A stretch of 64,000 nucleotides of DNA from Channa striata (Eukaryota; Chordata; Actinopteri; Anabantiformes; Channidae). Both the position numbers and the translations under genes were made by a program. The notes below the pieces were generated by a model that saw nothing but the letters and a program-made list of their open reading frames with translations, was not told the origin of the DNA and did not search any database. The stretch covers positions 34,856,875-34,920,874 of the forward strand of contig CM065168.1 in assembly GCA_033026295.1 (NCBI GenBank), written 5' to 3'. Position 1 is the stretch's first letter. Each line of letters starts with the position of its first letter. Below, one piece after another: positions 24,301 to 39,300 of this stretch.

Positions 24301-27300
24301 CTTTTTACTGACAACTTTTCATTACACACAAACACCTTTTCTTTGTCTCTCTGCATGTGTTGATGTTTTGAACATGACTCAGGACAGCCTGGCAGGCCAA
24401 AAGAACAAAATGTTAATGTGATAAATACATAAACACAGCTGACTAGAGAGTAAACACCAAAAAATATATATAAAAGACATAGAGAGACGAACAGACACAC
24501 ACCTGCTGCTGGTACAATCAGCTTACACACACACAAACACACACATACTAGAGCGTAGTATAAATGATGTGACAGTGAGTTACAGTAAAGGTCAGAAACC
24601 TGCTTTGGTTACAAGCATGCAGTGGGCATGACCTAGAAACATTTCAAGATCACCTTTGACCCAATTTAAGAAGTTTATTGCTGAGGGAACCAGAAAAGAC
24701 ACACACACGCTGTAGTTTGTTTCTTTAATCTGCCCAGGTGCCAGATGTTTGGGGCTTACTATTTACAAGAGTATGATAAGTTACAGGAACTCAAGACAAA
24801 TGCAGGAAAGCATATGAATGCCAGTTTTGTTTTTATGATTCTTTGGAGATGGATTGCTGAGCTAACACTGTCTAAGCTGCCTGTTTGTGTAATCCTCAGC
24901 CATCTGGTACTCCATGCAGCCTGTAACAATGCTGGGGAGAATTACTTGCAACATATTACGGTCAGAGCTCCTTGCAACAAAACCACACACATACTGAGCT
25001 TGTAATTTTTATTTATTATGTAAAACTGCATGAATGTTGCATTGTATTTGGCACATGAACATAATAAGGGACTTTGTGAATGGCCTAATATATGAAAAAA
25101 AACAATTTAAAAGAAATTAAATAAAGGAATTAATTCTGTTTGCAGCTTGTAGGAACTGAAGCAATATTCTTCAATAATATACTGTATGTTGCATGTGAAC
25201 CTGTCTTATCCAGTCTGTAGAAAAATATTAGGCTTGCTCCATCTTAATCAAAACAGAGATATCTAACACCTTTTTGCACTGCACTCATTTTACACTATTA
25301 CTGCAATATTTCCTAAAATTGATACTTTACAAAATAGTTTGTAAGTATATAATATGTAAAACAGAAAATATAAAAATATAATTTTACATTTTGGTTGTTT
25401 GGATTGATCGAAACAGCTTCATTCAACACATGCACTGGAATCCTGAAATTCTCTGAACTTTATCCCAAGGCTGTGTGTGTAAATATGCAAATGTCTGAGA
25501 GAGACTCTCCTGAGGTTATCCAGACTTTATCCTGCGAGCCCCCAGTACAAAGTCCAGATTATGTGCGTGAGCCTTTGTGTAGAACATGCTGCTCTGACCA
25601 GAGTTCACAGGACAGAGACATTTTTTTAATTGCACAGCTCCAATGTGCTGTAAACAAAACACTGTTTTCTGCAGCCTAAGTTTTCGATTGTTTGCTGCAC
25701 CCTGTATGCACTGCTCACTTAGTGGAATCGAGAGGCGTTTGATCTACTGCTGTATTACATGTGTGAAATGTAACTGATTTCTCCAGAGACTGTGCATAGT
25801 TCAAATGTGAAATAGCCTAATGTGTTTATCCGTTATTAGTCTCCTAGCAATAAAACTTTAGCATTAGCAAGTAGTTTAGTCCTACATTTCACCTGTCAGT
25901 AAAGTTTGTGTTACCTGTCCGATAGAAACATATTTAAGATGAATACAAAAACCTAGGAAGTTATTCTATAACAATTCCGTTTCTTTTTACTGTATCCCAG
26001 AAGTGCTGTTCAAAAGAGTGACCTTGAAGACAGTAACATTCACATTCTTGACATGTCGAACCACTTATCAAAACAAGGCATTAAAAAAATTAATTTATAT
26101 ATCAGACTAGAGACCATTTCTTAACAGAGGAGGTGGCCAACACCATTTACAGTGCAGTTCAACAGTTGTTCACAGCCTAAATTATGGAACACTAAGAACA
26201 CACATGAAAGTGCTGCCGGACAACAACCCCCAGATGAAGTGTTAATGCCTCCAAAGAGTTTATAGGCCTGCCTTTCTGGCCAGTTAGAACTGAAGAAGCC
26301 TTTCCTGTTGCCACTGAACAACACCTCTGTGTTGTTTTTCTCAAGGCGTGTTTTAAAAGCAAACTCCACTATTATGACTGGTCTGTTTTACACATTATCC
26401 CATGATCTTACCCTCTGGTGCTGGTTTAATATCAGTGATCCGGAGGTGGGGACTAGGTACTGGTGCTGGGCACACATCTTTTCCCAGGGCAGGGACCTCA
26501 GGCAAGGTGAACACTATTTCATACCTGTGCTGCGTCTTCAGGAAGCCAACCTGGTTGAGGGAAGAGCAAAAATAAAGAATGATTATTGAAAAACACTGTC
26601 TTTCTCCGTCACACTTTGACTAGGTCATAGTATATGTCCAGTACAGATGATAAATAAACATTTTTATTTTTTTATGAGTAACAAGGATAAGCAAATTCAT
26701 GGTCTAACCAAAATATTAGTTATTGCCCATGGGAATTTAATACCTTTATCTTTGCCATTAGAAATAAATCTAAATGTGTTTCACTCAACTTAAAATTTCC
26801 GATAATAGTAACATCATGTGAATAGATCTGTTATCAACTTCAGGATTTAATCTGAGCCATCTATGAAGGAAAAATCTAATTATTTACTGGTTTCAGTTCA
26901 AATGTGAGGACTTGGTGTTTTTCTGTTTTAAAGACATAATCAAGTTTGCTCCTCAGACTTGAAAATATAGGGCATCAAAACACAGCCAAATTGCTGAATA
27001 TATATGTAACTGCCCTAAACAAACCAAACACTGCTTTATCACCAATTGCTGCAGCATACAGCACAATTTTTATTACTCATATGCAAATAAGTGGATGATG
27101 TAGGCAAGTGAGAGAAAGAGCACTAGACAGATACAAAAGAGTACTGATTTAATGGTATCTACCTCATATTTAGCAAAGAGAAAAATTCATGAAGTAGTAA
27201 GGAGTAAGGAAAACCTCAGAGAGGAGACAGGATAAAAAGTAGAGACAGCGAGAGAGAAAAAGGAGACAGCAGAGAAGTCCACGCTAGAAGAGATAAAGCC

Positions 27301-30300
27301 CTCCAGCCAAAACTGCAAACAGCCACTGCTGCCCTGCACGACCTCTGGGTAAAGCAACGGGCAGAGTAGAGGCTGCAAAACCGCATTAAGTGAGAAGGAA
27401 GAGAGGCAACGCTGAAGGAACACTGCAGAGAAAAACAATAATCATTCTGTAAATGTAGTCCCACGCACGTCCAGACACTGAGAACTGTCTCTGAAAATTT
27501 GATTTAATCTGAATTGTGATACTGTTAAAGAGAGTTCAGTAATTCCAGTTTAATCATCTAAAACAATGGTCAAATCTCTCTGTCCTGTTAAAGTGAAAAA
27601 CCACACAACACAGTCGCTCAGTCACTTGTAAACATCCAAGAAACTAAAAAACCTTACATACGTAAATTGGCAGTAAATGGTCATTAACGTTCTTGTAAGT
27701 AAATTTAATTTCTACTTTTCATTTCCTGGTACTGCTAGAAAGGAGTCGTGACGTATTTCAGTTAAACATATATTCGCGCTAATCATAATTCAATAAGCAC
27801 ACCAGAGTTTATGGTCTTTTAGATTCATTGTGGTATATAAACACTGTCTGTTTTTTTTCAGTTCTCTGATTATTCACAGACGACTTGGCAATATAAGAAA
27901 GGGTTTTCTCATTCTGACGAGTGGTACCAAAGTATTTCCTTTCTCATTTTTATGCCCCTGTTACTCATAGTCACGAAAATATCTTTGCAGACATTACCAC
28001 TTCATCTAGTTACCCACACTAACATGTAACATAACAAACTTACTGATTCTCATTGGAATAGCACCTGATCTTATATCTCACAGAATCTTGCACAAATGAT
28101 CTGAATGTGTGGCCCCTGCATCTACGCCTTTTCAGCTCATTTTCATCGCAACCTTTATCATTTTGATCAGAAACATGACCATGCACAGAAGTGAGAATGC
28201 TTTTGTGTTGCTCGTAGTTCTTAAGCCTGCTGCATGAACATAAAGAATTTGAAACATGTAAATAACCTTCATCCTTACTAGTATTCATACAGCTGTTGTA
28301 TGCATGCCGCTTCCATCCCACACACTCCCACCTCATATCTTTGGTCTGCTGACGAGGATCGCCACCCCCCTCCCAGGCCATTTCCATAGCAACACCCCCC
28401 AGCTCCACAGTGAGCCACAACGCCGGGTTGACAGGACTCTGGCACGCCTAAAGAGCTTTAAGGAACACACACACACACTCACACAATCCGGCTGCTCTGT
28501 AACTGTGAAGGCCTGGGCCAAACTTGATAGTTCATCTACAAGTGTTCACACAGCTTTTAAGCAAATAGTGCTGGTTGTCAATTAGTTTTATAGCATTGAC
28601 AGGCTCAGTTACAGTGATCATGTACAGATCTTTCCTTTGGAATTTTCTTCTGAGACATTTGGGAAAAAAAGCTGACCTGAATGACCAATGTCTAACATAA
28701 ACTGAGTCATGTACAAAATCCAAGTACACAAGCCATAAAAATATACACAATAGTGTGTATTATGCTATATTCTGTATACAGAACATGAATCGGGCCAAGT
28801 CATATGTACTTAATTAACATCAAAGGAATGGCAGATTTTTATGGTGAATTTAGCAACTAAAGTGAGGAAGTTAGAGTTATTCAGTGACAGTCAAAGGGGC
28901 ACAAACTGAGAGAGACAGAGACAGTCTTGGTAATTCTGTAATATTGAGATAAACAATTCTAGGACATAGTGTATTTGCAGGCAGGAAATCTTTTCAAAGG
29001 TAATTCTGGAAACGTGAGGTACTTGAGCTGCACTTGATTTTCTGTGTAAGCCACTTATACAGAAACACATCCATGGCTTATTAGATAAAGCATGTGGTTA
29101 GTCCTCTGTCTGTGTGCATGTCTCAACATTCAGATCAGTTTTTATGAAATGGTTGGACAATAGCTGCTATTATTCAAGTGTGGACAGTGTTCTTTTTGTT
29201 ATACTCTTTGTCCAACATCTGGCAACACTGTAGTTCTAGGAGTGTCCTGTATATGCATACTACATGCCATGCTACGACTAGATGGTTGTTTTCTTACATA
29301 TAGTCTTTCCCATCCATCTGCTTAGGTTTTAGGTAACTATTTCAGAGGAGCCATGGGTGTCTTGGTGGCCTCCCCCACTAGTCCCGTTCATGTAGAGCCA
29401 CTTAGATTTTGAGGATGCCCTGCTCTAGGCATATTTACACATGCCATATTTCTTCCATTTCTTAATGAGTGATTAGACTGTACCCTGGGAGGCATTTAAT
29501 GTCTCAGGATACAGTCAAATCCATCCTCTGGTGCTTTTCTATAATCCTTTCATGGAGTTGCTTGGAGGGTTCCTTTTATGTTCAGGGTGTAGATTTTGTT
29601 TAGAATATCAAGTCACCATTAACAAGACTGTTTTTCAATCTTCAATCCTTCAATTCTCTCAGGCGATCTCCATTTAACCAACTGGACTTCAATCTTCAGT
29701 TTTATATGTTTGATTAGATTTGGAGGAGGTGAAGAGGTTTGTTTCCACTTTGACATGAAAGAGTCTTTTTGTAAATGTTTGTCATAAAAGGGTAAATTAA
29801 ATTATGAATGATTCAATGTTGTAAAAAAAAGAATAAAAGCTGAAAACTTCAAGGGTGCTTTAACAAGCTGTTAAAATTAATGTTGGGTGGAAAGCTTAGC
29901 GCTCTGCTTCAATTTTTCCTTATCACGTTTTGAGCTCATTTTGTTGCTGTCTCAAACAGCGGGGTGAACTGAATGGGTACTCCAGGCTTCTATTGACAAT
30001 AAATGCCACCTAACGCTGAACTTATTTGCAGCCTGTGACTTGAATGCACCATAAGGCTTTATAATTAAGCTAGCTGCTCTTTGAGGCTGTACTTAATCAT
30101 GGCAGTGATTTAAGTTAGATACTACCATGCTCCACCACCAACGTGTACATGCACAACACTCACACATCCCAGGACGCGCAATGTCAAGTAAGCTAAAAAC
30201 CCACAAATAAATCATGCTTCATCCTATACAAGATGAAGAAAACGTACACATTTTTCATTTACCATCATTAATCTAAAACCCCTCTTAGATACACAGAGTT

Positions 30301-33300
30301 TTCTGCCAGTGACATGTAGGCTGTGCGTGCACAGCAAACCACCAGTCACCACCATTTTATCACTTGTATGAAACTGTTTCCATAACACAAGTGATTGTGT
30401 TGACCAAAAACAAGGACAACGCCTTTATGATGATCCAACCAGTGTATTAAGCTACCTCACTTCAAAATACTAGCCAGTGTTCTGCATAACCCAGCAAAAC
30501 AGACAGTGTAAACACTTTTCACATCTTAAGAATCTGGCATTGACATCGTTGTGACACATACACTCACTGGCCACTTTATTAGGTGCATCTGTACATTCTA
30601 ATACAATCCAATATAGCAGCTCTGCCATGAATTCTGATTTTAAAAGGTTCTAATTTGTCAGTTTTTAAAATTGGAACTCTCACAAAGGTGATAATTCTAA
30701 TATGTGACTGAGTTCAAAATGGTTAGTGGAGTTGTACTGTAGGGAATTATAAAACAGATGGTTCAAATTTTTTGGCCACACCATTAATTGTAAACAAAAA
30801 AATCAGACTAAAGGACTAAATATTGACTGTCATGTATAGATTATATTACATAGATTTAAATGTAATATAGTGAGTTAGTTATTTTAACTGAATGTTAAAA
30901 AGATTATAAGATTATAAAGAAAAGTGGAATTAAATAAGTGTAATGATACTGGGGACTAAATATTGAGGGAAAAAGGTAATAGTTCTTCTATAAAACATGC
31001 CTTCAAACATTTGTAGTAATTTGTTTCAACTCCTTACAATGAAATGTATTAATACCGCATTACTAAATATGAATATGTTATGAGCTAGATAGTTTATACT
31101 TATAGGAATAATCAGATGAACTTTAGGTGGATAAGCTCAATATATTAAGCCACTGGTGGCAGTAGAGATGTCTGTAATTGTTTTTGATGCTGTTTGGTTT
31201 TTTGTGTGTAGCTGGGAAAACTTTTATACTTTACCAATATCTGTGTAGTCTATATTTTGTATTACAATTTATCACACAATGTATAAGCCTACCTTTAGTA
31301 ACATAGTGTTTTTAACATGTTAACCCACATGGTGGACAGTCTGTCACCATTGTTCTTAGCTTGGCAAGATAAATTTATTTTGTGATCACATCCATCAAAT
31401 GCTGGAATCAGAAAACAGAAAGTATAAAACAATCTAGCTCAACCACTGCCTGTAAAAAAATAACATCCTCTTTGCCCTTAGCAAAAGGGCACAGAGCTGA
31501 AGATTGTCATGTTCAAAGGGTGGAGTAGTTTCCTTTTGTTTGTGAAAGCTTTCAAACAGAAAGTGTAGCTGTATCAAAAACTGTCAGGAAGTACACTGAC
31601 AACAACGAAGGGCATTTCTATGTGCTCTTCAGGTACAGCAGTAATATCCCTTGGTATTTCTTATGTTGTGGTAGGCAGGGGTGATAGCAAGATGCAATGC
31701 ACTGTGTTCTGACACCTATTGATTGATGGAATTTTTTTTTTTCTCATGTTGACCCATCCTCCATAATTTGAAACCACCACATGGATTTAATGTCATGGCC
31801 AATCAAGGTTAATACTTTCTAACGTCACCCTGAAAAGAGAGAAATCAAATTCCTCTCATCAACTGCAGCTATTCAGTGTCAGGTTATTAAAAGATCAAAA
31901 CTCACCTTGACCATGAAGTTACCATCATCCTCCGGCATCACCATGACGACAGAGTCATGTAGCTTTTCATCAAAGTGAACATGTGATGGGGCATTGGCAG
32001 CAGGGGGTTCCTCTGAGAAGCGCACACCTCCTGCTTTCGCACAACCTGAGAAAGAGGGAAGAGCTGTTGATGACTGGATATATATAAATACCCTGGATCC
32101 CTTTGAAGAGAACGTAAGTTAAACACCAGCAGATTGTGTGCAGCAGCTGAGCACTTTACAAAAGCAATTCCTCAAACTGGCTCAAGTCTAAAAAGGCCTA
32201 AGGAATTGTAAAAAAAACAAAACACGTCTTAAAAAAGACACACAGGCAGCATAGCCGTCGTAAAGTGTGATCCGGGCTTTCATTACAAGAACGGTGCTGG
32301 CAGAAAAAAGGTAGAAATAAAAACCAAACACGAGATGATTAAACACACAACAGCTGAAGTCAATGAGCTGGTAAGGTTTTGTTATTGTTGAACAGTTTAC
32401 TCCAAGTGTTTGCAATAGTTGGATAGGCTAACCTTCTTTCTAGTGATGTTTTCTTTATCAATATTGCACATATGGCTATAGTTACTAGGGAACAGCATAC
32501 AGTCAATCATCTTTTGTCTTGAGTTTATATAGACAAAAATAAACAATACAAATTGTGAATAAAGCAGAACACTGGAAAAAAATAATTAAAAAAGTGTTTA
32601 GTCACATTGCCTAAGTGAAAAAGTTAAAGACTATTTGTAACTGTAAATTTAACTTCCAGCATCATTAAACAGACTGCACCTTCAGTCTCAATATTTTGGA
32701 AAATCAGATACAAGAGACAAAAAGAAAAAACAGCAATATTTCACCAGTCACCTTAAAAATCTTTACCCTGAAATTTCATAAATATTAATACTGGAACACA
32801 ATACTGGCTACTGCCAGCTCCAGAAGTTTAAAACTAAAATTATGCAAACCTAGAGTTAATAGACAGCTTTGCACCTACATTAACACTGACAGTTGGTCTC
32901 TGACTTGATATATATTTTCAGGTGATCCCATAATGCAAGCAAATACAGTGAAATCATCAAACTTTTCTTTCCTCCATTTTAGTATCCATGGAAGTATATG
33001 CGTTTAAAACGTTTAGGCTTACAAGCTAAACATTTTTCCACAATTTTCTCTAGGTCTGAGTTCTCCCCTATGAGACTGATATTTATTGTTCTCCTGCTCA
33101 GGAATTCACTCTCAGTGTGGGAAAATGGAAAATTGTTCTCCAAATAAATACCCTCCTCCCAAAAAATAATAATTCTCACTGACTGCAAACAATTCTAAAT
33201 TTCTACTCAAAGGGTTGGGTCTGATTATACAGCATTGCTTTGTCAGAGCTCAGACTAGTGTAGAACATGTAGAGCAGCTAAACATGAGACAGATAATAAT

Positions 33301-36300
33301 GCATTAGAGTATAATGCCTTCTCTATTACACTTTAAACTCTCCAATGTTAATTAAGTAGATGATTTTCCTTTAGGTGCCAGTGGGACTAATCACTTCAAA
33401 CCCTTTCATAAAGTACTCTTGTTTGTGTGTGCACTTTTGTGCACAAGTTAAGACTACCATACAATTTATTTCACACACATATTCATGGGACACAGTGCGG
33501 TTTGTTACATTATTATATCTGTTAATAACTCTTGATTTATTCAAAATTTCAGAGGCGCTCTAATCAGCAATATGGTCACAATTGCACGTGTTTTGTAGCC
33601 ATTATAACTTGCCAACTGTGTCAAATATGGTGGAATAACAGGACAAAGGAATGTGTTTGTTAATCTAGTAAATACAAACTCTTTAATATAATTGATCAGA
33701 CATTAAGACAATGTAATACTTTCAATATGAACTCAGGACATTTTAAGAATTTTATAAACTCATGACCCTGTGGTTTAGTCTCACTGCTCTCACTAGCACA
33801 ATTCCACATAAAGCAGGTTCAACTAGCTGGTGGAGGTTTTAGGTAGTTATAAAAAACAGGTATTTCCCCCAGGTTTTGGTGGCAACCACCAATCATTTAC
33901 ATTTACCCATGGGCCAGAAGCTCAACTTCAAATAAATGCTAAAGTTGGTTTTGTCTACTGCATATATTACAAATAGCATGGGTTTGAAAAGTCAAATTTA
34001 CCATAAAAACCTTTAAAAAAATAGAAGGGCTGTATTGCTCCGGAGACCATAAATATAATTTTAACTTTGATGTTAATGCCAAATCAATTGATGAGGAGAT
34101 ATTGTTCTTCTTTTCATCTAGCCAACTATTTATCTATTATCTGTCTTTTTACACATTTACTAGCAGAGATAATTCTTCCCTACCTGTACTACATCTATTT
34201 ATTTAAGTCAAATGTAAAATGCATGAAAAATGTGACAAGCCAGCATCTGGTGAAGATGATGCCATTTGTATTAGTGCATAATTTATAAGACCGGATGGTA
34301 CTGAAATAATATATTTCTTATTCTGTAACAACAGCACATGTAGTCTGGAAGTTTTAATTAAACACTGAGGAAAAAACATGCCATGCTCAGACTAAAGTAT
34401 AGCCAGTCATAGTTCAATATCTATACTGTATGTTTTAATTAATTTTCTTTCAATATTAAGACAGATTTACTGCCATAAAGATAGGAAAATAATAATTTTG
34501 AATCCAAATGTGCCAAAGTAAAAGCAGATCTCCACAAAGTAACCTAAATTAAAAATATAAAATGTGAAATAATTGATTGCATATTAAATAGTTACACCTG
34601 TGCCATCAGTAAGCCTATTTAAATTGGTTTCAGTCAGCTTTAAACATCTAAGCCCCTTTCAGACATGCAGTGGAATTCTGATATTATCCTGACTTTCTTT
34701 AGAAGTGGATGCCCATGTAAATGACAATGTCAGAGTAAAAATCTGCCATCATTATCTGATTTCTATCCTTCGAGCCCCGTAGTGCAATGTCTGTATTATG
34801 AGCGCAAGTTCATGCATGCAGCATACTGCTCTGTCCTTAATTATTCAGAGGATTAAAAGCGATCAAGTGTGAGAGCTAATGATGTTTGTATAACTCAATG
34901 TCTGTTGTAGTCGAGTGATTGAACCTTTTTTTGTCAATTGCACGGCTTCAATGTGCTGCAACCAGAACAGTTTCCCAAATTTAAAATTTTATATCACAAT
35001 GTGCCTCCAATAGGCCCTTATAGCGCATGGAAATTGAGCAGATTTTTACACCTGAAGACGGGAAATTCTCCAAACATTATCTGTAACTCATGTCTGAAAC
35101 AGGCACTAGGCACTACAACATTTCCCCAATTGCTTTGTGTAGTGCGATTGTGACTGCCTTTTTCAAATCCAGCTACAATTTCTGAACTGAATTATACTCT
35201 GGGCTCTGACTCTGTCACTAGAGTATTAAAATATCAGTTTTAAAGCCATTTATGAGTAGCTCTGGCTTAAATTATTGGGGTCATCCTTTTTTGGAAATCA
35301 AATTGTCTCCTAGGTTGCAGTTACTTTGTAGACTGCATCAGGTTTTTCTCCAGGACCTGTTTTGTACAACATACATTTTTCTCTCTAGCCCTGCGACAGA
35401 CTAGGGACCTTTCCACGATCTACTCTGCTTTTCGCCCAAATGACAGCTGGAAATGGCTTCAAGCAGGCAGTAACAGAATGATCAGTTAAGATGATGGATG
35501 GATAAACAGATGGGTTTTATAGTTTCACAAACATTCCAGGGCCTGCTGCTGTGAAGCATCTCTATAACCAAGACGGGGATTGTGTGTTTGTGATGTGTGG
35601 CACTTGCATTTGCAACATGGCACCAATAGTAAGGATTATTGGATTGGCACCAATAATAAGTGGTTTCTAGTTGACTTCAGTCTCCCACATGCCTTCTGGC
35701 AAATTTAATATGAGCTTTTATTTTATTAAATAAATGTAACTACACCTGCTTTGACATGCTTTTTATAGTTCACAATATCAGGCTCAGTGACTGATGGCAG
35801 ACTAGGTACACACTAAGCTTAAGTGATAAAGTTTGCCTTCCCTTATTTTGAATTGGCAAAAATAGTTATAAATGTATATTTTTTCAGAAATTATTGAAGT
35901 TTTCAGTTTATCTTAAAGTAGATAATGTGTGGAGGATTTTATAAATAAGTTCAAAAGTACCAATGTTCTTTCAACATCAGAAGTCACAAAAGTGCTTTTA
36001 TATTGATGAAAAAAAGTATTTATTTTACTCTTTTTGCCATTTCAAATTAGGGCAATGCAAATGTTTGAAGATGTATTAGATAATTTAATAATCCTAAACA
36101 CAGCAAGCAGGGACAGACCCAAGTACCTACTTACCTTCTCAGTAATATCAGACCCATAACCAGACAGACGCATGTGCATGCAGAAATGAATATGCACACA
36201 GTACTTAACTGGCTTATTTCAGATTAATCTCTATCTACTTGTGTCGCTCCAATAATCTGTCTGTGTATCGGTCTCTGCTTTGGTGTATGATACACAGCTC

Positions 36301-39300
36301 TGTAATAGCCATATTACAGCCTGGTTCTTACTGCACCCTTTTTTTATTAAGGTGTCAGTGCACTGAAAACAAAAACAAAATCACTGTTTGTGCAGAAGAA
36401 TGACCACAACCCAAAGGGACTAAGAAAAGCACCATAATTTAATTTTTCAGAGTAGTGATGACATATAAATAAACAAATTCACCTTGGACATTAGCATATG
36501 CTCTCATCATGAGGCATAAAAACAAATTCAATTACAGTAGATCTATAGGTCTAACTCTCTTTATTCACACTTCTTCTACATTTTCTCCTTAAAAATAACC
36601 TAAGGCAGAAGTTCAATATATATTTTTCCACAAAATGTTTGACATTTTGAACATTAATTACGCAATACAGAAAATGTTTGCACTTTAAAAGGTATGCAAA
36701 AAAAAGCTAGGATTAGGTAGCAAGACATTCCTACCAGTCCCTGTAAAAAGCCAACAAACCCTTTTCATATGATATTTCAGTCCATACCACAAACATGAAA
36801 AATATATTCTGTAAAATATCACCAACAAGAACGCACCACTGGGTAAGAGCTGATCAGAGCTGAGATGTGTTATAAAAAGTAATGATTCAATTACAGCTCT
36901 TTACCAAGTTTTGTTCTCTTGATGGCCTCATTTTCAGTGGTTTTATATTTAGCATATCTGTTTTGAGGAAATAACTGTGCTTGCCTCAACAAAAATCTCT
37001 CATAAACTGCTGACACTGACTCCCAAGCATTAATGCAGCATTTTCCCAAGAACCCCAACTGAAAGAATTGATTGTGAATTTAAATTTAACCCATTTTCTT
37101 CATGGAAATGCCTCCAGTTTGTCTTTGCAGCAAGAGATCATTTGGGGCTCTTTAGTCATAGATTTTCAGCAGTGTTTCAGAAAAAGCTTAGGTATTTTTA
37201 GAAGATTCTCTGCAAACTGTTAACATGATACTGTGTCCTGCAAAGGAAAATACCACCATGAGGTGCAATTGGGTTGACGACAAGGCCAAAGAACTCCCCT
37301 GATATGAAGTGGAGGCTACTTTGCCAATAAAGAACATAACACAGAAGGGAGAGGCAAAGCTAGAACAACTTGCTTCTAAGTCTTACAGTGGCACTAGATT
37401 AAGTTCCATAATGTAGCTTTACAGTGTAAATTTCAAAATAGAAGAAAGAAAATTTATATGGTATGGGTTTCAAAATAAATTCTGAAAAAGACTGTTTCGG
37501 AAATGATTTCTCGAGGTAACCAATTGAGGCACATGTGGAAAAAATCTGCTCAGTGTTAAAACATTTGTTCCTTAGTGAAGTTAAATTGTATTTGTAAAGA
37601 AAAGTGTCATGTAGTCAAAGTACATTTTACAGGATTAAGTTTGGTTCCCCTCCAAAAAAACTCCTTTAACAAAGAGCATTTATTATAACTAAAAAAGAAA
37701 ATTTTAATTGAGAACAAATAAAACACAAGGCACTTTCATGTGAACAATCCAGATCACGTCTCCATGGGGCCAAAGGGTTTCTCGTATACTGAAGTTGTTT
37801 CAGCTGGTGTTGGAGCTCTCAGGGCAGAAAGTCACAGTGGTCATGCTGGTTTGTCTTACTGTGGATAACCCCGAAATTTGCCTCATGGTGCTGGCTGCTG
37901 TGTTGTTTTCAGGCCGTTGCCCAACTTTAGTGTGAGATCTGCCTAGTGAGAGCTTCCTGTACTGATTTCTGATATCTGAGGAGAGTCTGGTGGGACCTGG
38001 AACACCTAATTAAACATGAGCATCCTCGGCTCACTGAAATAATCTGAAAAACAAGGCAGATTCAGTTCAGACTGAGTTTCAAATGGTATAATCAATATAA
38101 TGTAATCTATTTCATTAGGGAAGACAGGAAGAACTACTGATTAATGTGCTCTAAATATTGGTGAAACATAGATTTAACATATATATAGTATATGTAGCGA
38201 TCAGAGCGCTTATCTCACTTTCTAGTAAGACAAGAGGAAACTACATTAATACCCTATGTAATTGTGTAATTCTTATATGTAGCATGAACCACTGAAGATT
38301 CTCTACTCGTATTACCCTTCGTAGGCTCAAAATATAAATGCTGTTAAATATGCACACAGCTACACAATATGCTTTCACATAGCCTGCGTTGATTTGCCAA
38401 GTCGGTTGTACCTGTTATCAGAAATTAGTAAAGGAGTATGCGACATACATTCCTGCGAATTGCCATTGTGGTGTTATCAAACAATCTCAGCAGCATCTAA
38501 TCACAACCATAATACTGGGGAATGACAGGAAAAGAGAAAGACTGACAAATATTTTAACACTGTGAAAAGCCTTGATCTGAATTTTGGCTGATACAGTTTG
38601 TGAAGACTGAAATGCACAAACACACTGGCAAGCTAGCAATTTAGCTTGCAAGCTAGCTAACAAGGTTACAACAACCTCTGCGCGCACAGTTTAATGTTAA
38701 CAGAAACTTGCACAAGAGCCGATAAATTATGTGAAAGATAAGCCAAAAAAATGTATACTTACAGTTTGAGGACCTGAATCGAGACAATGACCCAATAGAA
38801 ATTGAGCTGGTAATTCAACAGAACCCAGTCTTGGTACAATACAAATTCCAGAAAAAATGCAGCAGGTGGGCTGTTGAATAGGGTCTAGAAATACATAGGA
38901 TTTCCACACAATATTGTCTCCTTTCCACCACAGCAACAACAGAAACACTTTATATCTTGGTTGCGTGGTCATCAATAACATTAATATGACTGAGTGTTGT
39001 GAAGGTACAAAAATAAACGTGAATGAACACAGTTTTCAGTTTTTGAAACTTGTCCTTTAGTCACACAGGAAGTTTTTCTTTCTTTTTTTTTAAACATACA
39101 TGTATGTCAGGTTTTGGAGGACTGGCTCATTTAAAAATATTTGTTGTGATATTTAACAAAGTGTTTTAAAACAACATATCTCTCATCATTTAAATCAAAT
39201 AGAGAAAGCTGAGTACTTATTACTTGTTTTCCTTTCTTACTTTCTGATGAACTGTCTTCTTTCTATATATGCAACTAATTTGTAAAGTAAAGCAAACCTG

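Larger units (their letters stand above)
26551..31905 (-). other. adissp intron 3
   Basis: 5.4 kb without a recognised exon. A purine/pyrimidine-rich stretch lies at 27110-27440, an unrecognised 126-codon minus frame at 28040-28420 that I reject, and old dispersed repeats at 29220-29875 and 30558-30592. Confidence 0.65.

Noticed and set aside
28040..28420. 126-codon minus-strand frame in an adissp intron
   Set aside because: No family resemblance, odd residue composition, no flanking exon signals.
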